Origin: Marinobacter sp. | Lineage (GTDB): Bacteria; Pseudomonadota; Gammaproteobacteria; Pseudomonadales; Oleiphilaceae | Assembly (NCBI GenBank): GCA_017643965.1 | Contig: JAEPMM010000125.1 | Location: forward strand, 1-8,395 | DNA: 8,395 bases | Reading direction: 5' to 3' | Part shown: piece by piece, positions 1-6,750 of the stretch | Layout of the letters: every line of letters starts with the position of its first letter | Numbering within the stretch: position 1 is the stretch's first letter | The notes under the pieces: model-generated | Seen by the model: the letters and a program-made list of their open reading frames with translations, nothing else | Told to the model about the DNA's origin: nothing | The model's database searches: none | Translations under genes and position numbers: made by a program

Positions 1-1
1 A

Positions 2-847
2 GCCGTCAAGCAAACCATTCCCGCCCTGGAAACCTCCGATGGTGCCGGCGTGAAAATCAAACGGTCCATCGGTCAACATCAGAACATCCGCCTGGATCCG
101 TTCCTGATGCTCGACGAATTCGGTTCCGATCAGCCCCAGGACTACATTGCCGGGTTTCCCGCGCACCCGCACCGGGGCTTCGAGACCGTGACCTACATGA
201 TCGAAGGCCACATGCTTCACGAGGATCACCTGGGCAACCGGGGCAACCTCAGGAACGGCGGTGTGCAGTGGATGACCGCCGGGCGCGGCATTGTGCATTC
301 GGAAATGCCTCAGCAGGAATCCGGACGCATGCGCGGCTTCCAGCTCTGGCTCAACCTGCCGGCGGCCGAGAAAATGAAGCCGGCCGGCTACCGTGACCTG
401 CAACCGGAAGACATCCCGGAGGTGCAGCTGGAGGGTGGTCGACTGAAGCTGATCGCCGGTGACATTGCCATTGATGGCGTCAACCGGACCGGTGCGGTGA
501 CCGGTGGCAGCACCCGCCCGCTCTACATCGACATCCAGCTGGAGCCTGAGAGCGCGGTTTCACTCCCGGTTGATGAGGAACTGGACGGCCTGCTGTATCT
601 CTATGAAGGCAGCGCCGGGCTGCGCCACGGCGAGCACCCGGCAGCACTCACCCCGAGCGCAGCCAGCATCCTCGCAAGCGGCAACGAAATCCGGCTGGAA
701 GCCGGCAGGGACGGCGCGCGCCTGCTGTTGATCGCCGGCAAGCCGATCAACGAACCGGTGGTTCAGTACGGACCGTTCGTCATGAACAGCCACGCGGAGA
801 TCGAACAGACCCTGCAGGATTACCGGGACGGACGCCTGACTGCCTGA
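2..847 (+). CDS. Pirin family protein (bicupin), 5' end cut off by the window edge
   Basis: The reading frame is open from base 2 to the TGA at 845-847, giving 281 visible residues. A GTG at 50 could start translation, but the residues before it read like the usual pirin N-terminus (…SDGAGVKIKRSIG), so the true start is probably upstream of the window. Counting from that GTG, the metal-binding signature of pirins is present: H39 and H41 in FPAHPHRGFE, and H83 and E85 in RGIVHSEMP, four ligands that hold Fe(II) in characterised pirins. The DPFLMLDEF motif precedes them. Roughly residues 150-250 match the second (pirin C-terminal) cupin. Known pirins are cytosolic; some show quercetin 2,3-dioxygenase activity and others act as redox-sensing protein partners. 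The sequence does not say which applies here. The gene converges on the phosphoribulokinase gene with an 18-bp gap. Family assignment is secure; substrate is unknown. Confidence 0.93.
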   Translation, partial: AVKQTIPALETSDGAGVKIKRSIGQHQNIRLDPFLMLDEFGSDQPQDYIAGFPAHPHRGFETVTYMIEGHMLHEDHLGNRGNLRNGGVQWMTAGRGIVHSEMPQQESGRMRGFQLWLNLPAAEKMKPAGYRDLQPEDIPEVQLEGGRLKLIAGDIAIDGVNRTGAVTGGSTRPLYIDIQLEPESAVSLPVDEELDGLLYLYEGSAGLRHGEHPAALTPSAASILASGNEIRLEAGRDGARLLLIAGKPINEPVVQYGPFVMNSHAEIEQTLQDYRDGRLTA

Positions 848-882
848 GGGCTGCCGACAGCCCGCTCAGGCGAAGGGTTTTT
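842..882 (+). terminator. Hairpin spanning two convergent stop codons; possible terminator for the pirin gene
   Basis: GCCTGAG at 842-848 pairs with CTCAGGC at 865-871, and GGCTG at 849-853 pairs with CAGCC at 858-862, leaving a CCGA loop and a two-base bulge (863-864). This 12-bp GC-rich stem contains the TGA of the pirin gene (845-847) and the complement of the kinase stop codon (866-868). Five T residues follow at 878-882 on the + strand, six bases beyond the stem, which is farther than in a textbook intrinsic terminator. No T-run follows the stem on the - strand, so termination of the kinase transcript here would need another mechanism. Confidence 0.45.
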
Positions 883-1732
883 GCGCCATCAATCGCAACG
901 CCATGGGTCTCAGGATGAGATCCATGGCCAGCCCCAGCTTGGTGCCGGGAATCACCAGGGTGTCGTGACGGGACACACTGCTGCCGGCAATCATCTGCAG
1001 CAGATAAGGAAAGTCGATTTCCGACGCCTCGCGGAAGCGGATCACCACCATGCTCTCATCTTCGGTGGGCACGTCCCGGACCACGAACGGGTTGGAGGTG
1101 TCGACCAGCGGCACCCGCTGGAAGTTGATGTGGGTCTGGGCGAACTGGGGCACGATGTCGTGCACGTAGTCGTCCATGCGGTTGATGATGGTCTCCACCA
1201 CCGCTTCCTGGGAATAGCCCCGCTTGTTGGTATCCCGATGAATTTTCTGGATCCACTCCAGATTCACGATGGGTACCACGCCGATCAGCAGGTCCACGTA
1301 CTGGGCAATGTTGTAGGTGTCGCTGACCACGCCTCCGTGCAGACCCTCATAGAACAACAGGTCCGTATCCGCCGGCAGCGGCCCCCAGGGCGTAAAAGTA
1401 CCCGGCTTGTGGCCCGCTGACCGCAGCGCCTGGTCTTCATCGTGCACGTACTGGCGATACTGACCGTTACCGGTGTGGCCGTAGTCGTAAAACAGCGCTT
1501 CAAGTTTCTCGATATGATTGGCGGCCAGCGCGAAATGGTTGCGCTCACCGAACTGGCCCTTCGCGGCCAGGCGGGCCATCTGCTCGCGGGTGTAGCGGTG
1601 AAAACTGTCGCCGCTGACCATGGCAGCGTGCAGACCCTCGCTGGCAAACATACGGCTGAAAATCTGCCCGGTGGTCGTGGTGCCCGCACCCGAGGAGCCG
1701 GTCACCGCAATAACTGGATGGCGTTTTGACAT
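866..1732 (-). CDS. prkB: Phosphoribulokinase (bacterial, class I type)
   Basis: This 288-residue protein is the normal length for octameric bacterial phosphoribulokinases, which phosphorylate ribulose 5-phosphate to ribulose 1,5-bisphosphate with ATP in the cytosol. The nucleotide loop is GSSGAGTT at residues 12-19, with Thr where many P-loops have Lys, as is typical of this class. GDSFHR supplies D42 and H45, R49 follows, E129 sits in the Walker B-like FYEGLHGG, and K163, R166, D167 and R171 lie in KIHRDTNKRGYS. These align, from memory, with the catalytic base, metal and substrate residues of the Rhodobacter sphaeroides enzyme, so activity is predicted. The ATG is 19 bp after the stop of the large upstream gene, with only a weak ribosome-binding site, suggesting co-transcription. 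No RuBisCO gene is visible. The symbol follows the E. coli homologue of this type; the physiological role of such RuBisCO-less enzymes is uncertain. Confidence 0.93.
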   Translation of the reverse strand: MSKRHPVIAVTGSSGAGTTTTGQIFSRMFASEGLHAAMVSGDSFHRYTREQMARLAAKGQFGERNHFALAANHIEKLEALFYDYGHTGNGQYRQYVHDEDQALRSAGHKPGTFTPWGPLPADTDLLFYEGLHGGVVSDTYNIAQYVDLLIGVVPIVNLEWIQKIHRDTNKRGYSQEAVVETIINRMDDYVHDIVPQFAQTHINFQRVPLVDTSNPFVVRDVPTEDESMVVIRFREASEIDFPYLLQMIAGSSVSRHDTLVIPGTKLGLAMDLILRPMALRLMAQKPFA

Positions 1733-1751
1733 GGCAAACAGAGCTCAGAAG

Positions 1752-4700
1752 TTAGTTTAGGCTGTCCAGCAAGCGGGGCTTTTCGATCACGAATCCCTGG
1801 GCATAATCCACACCCAGCTGCCTCAGCCGGTCAAGCACGTCGCGGGACTCCACCTGCGAGGCAATCACTTCCCGCTTCATATAGTGGGCCATATCCACCA
1901 TGGACTTCACCATGGCGCGGTCTGTGTCGTTGATGTCGACCTGGTTGGTGAAGGCGCTGTCGAGCTTGATCATGTCCACCGGCAAGGTACGCATCAACTG
2001 GAACGACACCGGTCCGCTGCCAAAGTTGCCCAGACAGAACCGGCAACCCAGTTCTTTCAGTTCGGTCATGAAGCCGGCCAGGCGATCAAGATCGGTGATG
2101 GCGGCGGTTTCCGTCAACTCGAACCACAAACGCTCGATGGGCGCATCCTTCTGGCTCAGTTTGTCATAGATGAACTCCAGCAACGACTGGTCGTTGAGCG
2201 AATACCCGGACAGGTTCACACAGACGCCGCCCAGATGTTCCGGATCCGGCCCCTTGTCCCGCAGCCAGTCCAGCATATGCCCCACCACCCACCGGTCCAC
2301 GTCCTGCATGCGGTCATAGCGCTCGGCGGTGCGCACGAAATCGCGGCCGGTGATCAGGTTGCCGGCATCATCGTACATGCTGATCAGCACTTCGTACTGA
2401 GCCGACATCTCGGTGTTGGGGTGAAGCGGTATCATTTTCTGGCAGCGCAGCAGCATGCGCTCCTCATCAAGATCCCCGAGACTGGCAACCTTGGCGGCAA
2501 TCTGCTCCTGCCGGGACTGATCATCGGCGTCCAGAGTGTAGTTCACCACCTTGCCATGCCCCTGCTGCTTGGACGCCTTCATCGCCTGCTCCGAGGCTCT
2601 CAGCCAGCGCTCAGCGGTGGCCAGTGCCGGCAGCTCCATAGCCATGCCCGCGCTGGCCGACAGGCGGTAGTGGCGCTCTCCGAAGGACAGGTCACAGGCC
2701 TCGATATCCGCAATGATGGCCTGTGTTGTTTCGGCGGCGGTCTCTGCGGGCAGCAGCCAGGCAAACTCATTGCCCGCCAGACGCGCCAGCGGCATACCAT
2801 CCACGACCCGGGCGCGGAGTATATCCGCGACCTGCCGCAAGGCATCGTCACCGGCCTGATAGCCGGCCGTGTCGTTGAGCAGGCGGAACTTGCGCAAATC
2901 CAGTCGCACCAGCGCCCGCTCATCTTCCCGCCGCGCCAGTTGCTGATCCAGCACCCGTTCGAATTCACGGCGCCCGAGCAGCCCGGTCAGCTCGTCGTGG
3001 GTCGACGCCCACGACAGTTGGTCATAGACTTTGCGCACCATCCGGTCGAGGCTCTCGTCCACCAATGGCCGCTCATACTGGCTGTCCGGCACCACAATGC
3101 CTTTGCGCATCTGACGTGCCAGCGCCTCCAGATCCAGCTCCACCACCCGCATGCCCTGGTGATTCACAAACACGAACCGACTGAACCCGCGGGCAATCCA
3201 CACCAGCCGGATGTACTGGGGTTCGTCGGGATTGTCCTGATCCCGCAACCAGTCACCGGTGCGCAACTGCTGGGCCCGCTGGATCCACCGCTGCAGGCTT
3301 TTCTGCTCGCGCTCGGACAGGGTCTTGCTTCGGCTTTCCTCCGAGGCCAGCGGTGGCATGTCCACCATCTCGGCCGGTGTGTCGACGCTGCGCACCAGAA
3401 ACTGCTTGAGCTCATCGCGGATCTGGGATGACGGCATGTGGTTGCTGGAAATCGAGGCCAGGCCATCCTGAATCACCCGCAGCAACTCCGGCAGATTGAT
3501 ACCCGCTTTCGGATCGTCCGCAAACGCCAGCAGCGAATCCACCACCGACAGATAGTCCTGCCATAACGGGCTGTCCTGCCCCTGGCGGATCCACGTCAGC
3601 GACAGCAGATCACGCCAGCCACCCTCCAGCAGACTCAGCAGCGCCCGGGGTACCCGGCGGCCGGCCAGTTTCCGGTTCAACACCTCGGCGACAGCGGCCT
3701 TGGATTCCGCCACTTTCTGCGCGCCCTCAGCGGCCGCGGTCACCCGCTCCACATTGCGGCGGTACACCAGATTCTGGCGATCAATCAGGGTATCCAGTTC
3801 CTGCAGGGTGCTATCAAACACCCCCGTGTCCTGTTCGAAATCGGTGGTGATGCGATGAATCAGCTCATCAATCCGGCGCTGCACCACCGGGTTGATTCGT
3901 CCACCCTTGATTCCGAGCTGGGCCAGCCGGTTCATCACACCGCGAACCGGGCTGTTCTGGTCATCGAAAAACGTGGGATCACGCATCACCACCTTCAGCA
4001 CTGGCACTTCCAGCTGGCGCATCCTGCTCTGGGCATAGTCACTGAGTTTCGGGCTTTCCACCACGCTGCGGAAAAAGCCGTCGACCACGTCCAGAGTGCC
4101 CTGCTGTTCGTCATTGAGGGCATGATCGCCACTGTGTTTGACCCGTTCCACCACCCGCTCACGAAGGCTCGGCTGATCCGGAGCCAGAGCTGCCGTTTCC
4201 GCCTGCAACTGCTGCAGCTCCCGGTGCAGTTCACCGGTGGATAACGGGCGCGCGTTGGGGGCAAACGCCACAGGCTCGGCATCGCCGCGGGCCAGCCGGC
4301 TGGCGGTGAGCGTACCGATCAGATTACGCACCGTGGCAAACGCGGTCTGGGCGGCCTGGGCGTAGCCGCGAAACTCCTGCGGTGCACGACCGGCGGATCC
4401 GGGCTTGCGCTCAGGCGCGGCTTGCCGGGCCGCCGGTGTGGATTCGGGTTCCGCCACTGCCGCTGCTGCTGATCGCGCGCCTGTTGTCGAGGGTTTGGGT
4501 GCCGGCGACGGCTTTTCTTCCGCTGCCGCCGGGCGCTCGCTGAGGTATTTGCTCAGGTCCAGGTCCGGCAACACGCCGTGCCGGATCAGGATATTATTGA
4601 GCTCCTGATACAGAGGGCCGAGCTGCTGCAACACGGTCTGTTCAAACACCTTGAGGCAGATCTTCTCGACATCGCGACTGGCCTTGAGGTGGTTCAGCCC

Positions 4701-5522
4701 GTTATGAAAGGCTTCACAAACCAGCGACGGCCCAAGCGGGTTGTGGTGGCCGGTGGCATTGGCGACGCCCAGCTTGTCGAGCCGCAGCTTCAACTGCAGC
4801 AACTCGCCGCGGAACTGGGTGTCCGCTTTGGTGACCATGACCCGGATGGTCAGCCAGTCTTCGAATTCGCCCTTGTCCACCACCGACAACTCGGAGCCGG
4901 GGAACCCTTTGGGTGCCGGTTTCAGGGGTGATTCCAGATTCTGCGCCATCTGATGCCAGATCACCCGCTGGCGGGCCTGGAGTTGGCCCGTCGCATCCAT
5001 GTAATCGTTGGCCTGCTGATCACTGACCGCGCGCTGCGCCGCCTGTTTCAGGACCGCCAGCATCTGCACGAAACAGGTGTCCATCAACGGTTCGATAAAC
5101 TGCACCACTGCCCGCGCCGACTGGTGCAGAACGAACTGTACCCGGTCGCTGGGCGCCCGCAGTGTGGACCGCTCCTGATCACGGCTGCCGCCACATTGCT
5201 TGAGCATGGCGTGCACTGCGTCCGGATTGGAACGGGTGAAATGCACACCCATGGCACCTTCGATACGACGAACCACACTGACGTGAAGCTCGTGGCGACG
5301 ATTGCCCTCCGCCGAGCGAAAGCGCACAACAAATTCGTCGGGATGGCCGTTGGCAAAAACCCGTTCGAGCTTGCGCGAGGTATCCCCGGAGTAGCGGACA
5401 AACAGCCCCTCTGCGCAGAAATCGGCAATCTGGCACGGCCAGGTCTCACCCGAACCGAGATCCAGCTGGGCGGCGAGCTTGATAGGCTTTCGAGGGTTTG
5501 TGCGACGATCTCTGGGGTCCAT
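1752..5522 (-). CDS. Large PilZ-DUF1631-GGDEF-EAL protein, predicted non-catalytic cyclic-di-GMP receptor
   Basis: The 1256-residue product has no signal peptide or membrane segment and should be cytosolic. Residues 5-110 resemble PilZ: R7-x3-R11, then DFCAEG at 34-39 in place of D/NxSxxG. Residues 125-330 and 385-815 match DUF1631-type proteins, ending in the WIARGFSRFVFVNHQG block (775-790); a Pro/Ala-rich linker spans about 331-382. A GGDEF-like domain follows (about 838-995): D875, N883 and D884 are kept, but the signature is AGNEF (916-920) and the RxxD inhibitory site is absent. The EAL-like domain (about 1020-1252) has EVL at 1044-1046, N1103, E1135, K1186, E1225 and Q1242, but DDFG is GNFG (1165-1168) and AEGVE is ASQVE (1221-1225). 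Both enzyme activities are therefore probably lost, and binding of cyclic-di-GMP is inferred as the role. The ATG is the first possible start (an in-frame TAG lies two codons upstream) and has no clear Shine-Dalgarno. It heads a probable operon with the phosphoribulokinase gene. Confidence 0.88.
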   Translation of the reverse strand: MDPRDRRTNPRKPIKLAAQLDLGSGETWPCQIADFCAEGLFVRYSGDTSRKLERVFANGHPDEFVVRFRSAEGNRRHELHVSVVRRIEGAMGVHFTRSNPDAVHAMLKQCGGSRDQERSTLRAPSDRVQFVLHQSARAVVQFIEPLMDTCFVQMLAVLKQAAQRAVSDQQANDYMDATGQLQARQRVIWHQMAQNLESPLKPAPKGFPGSELSVVDKGEFEDWLTIRVMVTKADTQFRGELLQLKLRLDKLGVANATGHHNPLGPSLVCEAFHNGLNHLKASRDVEKICLKVFEQTVLQQLGPLYQELNNILIRHGVLPDLDLSKYLSERPAAAEEKPSPAPKPSTTGARSAAAAVAEPESTPAARQAAPERKPGSAGRAPQEFRGYAQAAQTAFATVRNLIGTLTASRLARGDAEPVAFAPNARPLSTGELHRELQQLQAETAALAPDQPSLRERVVERVKHSGDHALNDEQQGTLDVVDGFFRSVVESPKLSDYAQSRMRQLEVPVLKVVMRDPTFFDDQNSPVRGVMNRLAQLGIKGGRINPVVQRRIDELIHRITTDFEQDTGVFDSTLQELDTLIDRQNLVYRRNVERVTAAAEGAQKVAESKAAVAEVLNRKLAGRRVPRALLSLLEGGWRDLLSLTWIRQGQDSPLWQDYLSVVDSLLAFADDPKAGINLPELLRVIQDGLASISSNHMPSSQIRDELKQFLVRSVDTPAEMVDMPPLASEESRSKTLSEREQKSLQRWIQRAQQLRTGDWLRDQDNPDEPQYIRLVWIARGFSRFVFVNHQGMRVVELDLEALARQMRKGIVVPDSQYERPLVDESLDRMVRKVYDQLSWASTHDELTGLLGRREFERVLDQQLARREDERALVRLDLRKFRLLNDTAGYQAGDDALRQVADILRARVVDGMPLARLAGNEFAWLLPAETAAETTQAIIADIEACDLSFGERHYRLSASAGMAMELPALATAERWLRASEQAMKASKQQGHGKVVNYTLDADDQSRQEQIAAKVASLGDLDEERMLLRCQKMIPLHPNTEMSAQYEVLISMYDDAGNLITGRDFVRTAERYDRMQDVDRWVVGHMLDWLRDKGPDPEHLGGVCVNLSGYSLNDQSLLEFIYDKLSQKDAPIERLWFELTETAAITDLDRLAGFMTELKELGCRFCLGNFGSGPVSFQLMRTLPVDMIKLDSAFTNQVDINDTDRAMVKSMVDMAHYMKREVIASQVESRDVLDRLRQLGVDYAQGFVIEKPRLLDSLN

Positions 5523-5620
5523 GAACTATCTGATATCTTGCAAAAACGGGGGAAGGTTTCCTCTCTTCCACCGGTGTCCCTGAAGGGGCGGCATCTGCCG
5601 CAAACTACTCATCCGGGATC

Positions 5621-5669
5621 TGTCTGTAATATAGTGAGGAATCCCGTGCTGAGACAGACACACTATAAC
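5621..5669. promoter_or_regulatory. Divergent promoter/operator candidate with interlocked inverted 7-mers
   Basis: This lies in the 157-bp non-coding stretch (5523-5679) between two divergent genes. TGTCTGT (5621-5627) is inverted as ACAGACA (5654-5660), and TATAGTG (5630-5636) is inverted as CACTATA (5661-5667). The order is A-B…A'-B', so the arms cannot form one nested hairpin. TATAGT on the + strand (5630-5635), its counterpart on the - strand (5667-5662) and TATAAC on the + strand (5664-5669) each match five of six bases of a sigma-70 -10 element. None has a convincing -35 hexamer at 16-18 bp, so the promoter call is inferred. No other element is evident in the rest of the gap. Confidence 0.35.
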
Positions 5670-5679
5670 GTTGTGAACC

Positions 5680-6750
5680 ATGACACAGCTTAGTCAGATC
5701 TATACGCTTTTGCTACTGGTAACAGTGCTTCCGGGGTGTACGACCATTGGCTACTACAGCCAGGCCATCAGCGGGCACGTCTCGTTGATGTGGTCGGCGC
5801 AACCGGTTGACGACCTGCTGGAAAATCCCGCGACCGACCCGTCACTGGCGGACAAGCTGGCGCTGGCCCGCGACGCCCGCGTGTTTGCGAAAAACCGCCT
5901 GGCGTTGCCGGTGGGCGATGCCTTCACCGAGTACACCGAGCTGGGGCGCCCCTGGGTGGTGGTGAATCTGGTGGCGGCGCCGGAGTTTTCCCTGACCCCG
6001 CGCCAGTGGTGCTACCCGGTGGCCGGATGCCAGGCTTACCGCGGTTATTTCAGCCTAGACGATGCGCGCGTCGAGCAGAAAACCCTGAACAACCGCGGCT
6101 ACGACACCTTTATTGGCGGCGTCACCGCCTACTCCACGCTGGGCTGGTTCGATGATCCGCTGCATTCCGGTTTTACCAACCTGCCCGATGACCGCATGGT
6201 GGCGCTGATGTTCCACGAACTCGCGCACCGGGTGGTGTATGTGGACGAGGACACCGCGTTCAATGAAAGCTTCGCCACCGCGGTGGAGCTGGAGGGCCTG
6301 CGGCTGTGGCTGGAAGAGAGAGACGATACGGGCGGATTTGCGGCAGCGCTGGCACGCCTGGAGCAGAGAAACGCCACCCTGGCGCTGGTGGAAGACACGG
6401 TGACGGCCCTGGAGCGCCTGTACCAGGATCCGGACGCGGTGGCTGCAGCCGACAGGCGGCGACTGAAACAGCAGCTGATCGCCGACCTGATTGCCCGCTA
6501 TAACGCGTTGGCTGAGGGCTGGGATGAACCCGGGCCGTTCGGCGAATCGGTGGGCACCCTCAACAACGCCAACCTGGCGCTGTTCCGCCAGTACAACCAG
6601 TACGTGCCCGGATTCCGCCAACTGCTGCGGGAGCACGACTACCGCTTTGATGACTTCTTCGAGCAGGTGCGTGCGCTGTCTGCACGGGAGTCCGAGCAGC
6701 GCACGCAGGCACTACTCGATCTGTCAGAGCGTTTTGACGAACACCTTTGA
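5680..6750 (+). CDS. Lipoprotein zinc aminopeptidase-like protein (COG4324-type putative aminopeptidase)
   Basis: The 356-residue product starts with a short hydrophobic segment (residues 9-18) and a lipobox, LPGC, with the lipidated Cys at 20. Thr at position +2 favours the outer membrane, facing the periplasm. The segment has no Lys or Arg before it, which is unusual for a signal peptide, but an in-frame TGA two codons upstream rules out an earlier start. The zinc-protease motif HELAH is at 179-183, followed by NESFA with E196 as the likely third ligand, the pattern of the putative aminopeptidase family. C111 and C117 could form a disulfide. Peptidase activity is inferred from the motif, and the natural substrate is unknown. 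No Shine-Dalgarno precedes the ATG; a -10-like TATAAC at 5664-5669 would give an almost leaderless message. The 3' end overlaps argA by 27 bp on the opposite strand. Confidence 0.88.
   Translation: MTQLSQIYTLLLLVTVLPGCTTIGYYSQAISGHVSLMWSAQPVDDLLENPATDPSLADKLALARDARVFAKNRLALPVGDAFTEYTELGRPWVVVNLVAAPEFSLTPRQWCYPVAGCQAYRGYFSLDDARVEQKTLNNRGYDTFIGGVTAYSTLGWFDDPLHSGFTNLPDDRMVALMFHELAHRVVYVDEDTAFNESFATAVELEGLRLWLEERDDTGGFAAALARLEQRNATLALVEDTVTALERLYQDPDAVAAADRRRLKQQLIADLIARYNALAEGWDEPGPFGESVGTLNNANLALFRQYNQYVPGFRQLLREHDYRFDDFFEQVRALSARESEQRTQALLDLSERFDEHL

Noticed and set aside
881..1420. A 179-codon + strand open frame opposite the phosphoribulokinase gene
   Set aside because: It is His-rich, motif-free and antisense to the conserved catalytic kinase sequence.
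866..1732. Calvin-cycle carbon fixation locus
   Set aside because: Phosphoribulokinase is the only related gene; there is no RuBisCO, CbbR or other cbb gene in the window.
1884..3431. A 515-codon open frame on the + strand opposite the large PilZ-DUF1631-GGDEF-EAL gene
   Set aside because: It lies wholly antisense to recognisable GGDEF and EAL domains. Its translation is rich in His, Gln and Leu with no domain pattern, as expected for the complement of a GC-rich gene.
1752..5522. Active diguanylate cyclase/phosphodiesterase as the annotation for the large gene
   Set aside because: AGNEF, GNFG and ASQVE replace the key catalytic motifs, so an enzymatic name would be misleading.
4953..5693. 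A 246-codon + strand open frame covering the start of the large gene and the intergenic region
   Set aside because: Most of it is antisense to the PilZ-like N-terminus; it shows no recognisable motif or ribosome-binding site and runs past the start of the lipoprotein gene in another frame.
6055..6636. A 193-codon - strand open frame inside the aminopeptidase gene
   Set aside because: The + strand frame carries a lipobox and HELAH motif; the antisense frame has no recognisable feature.
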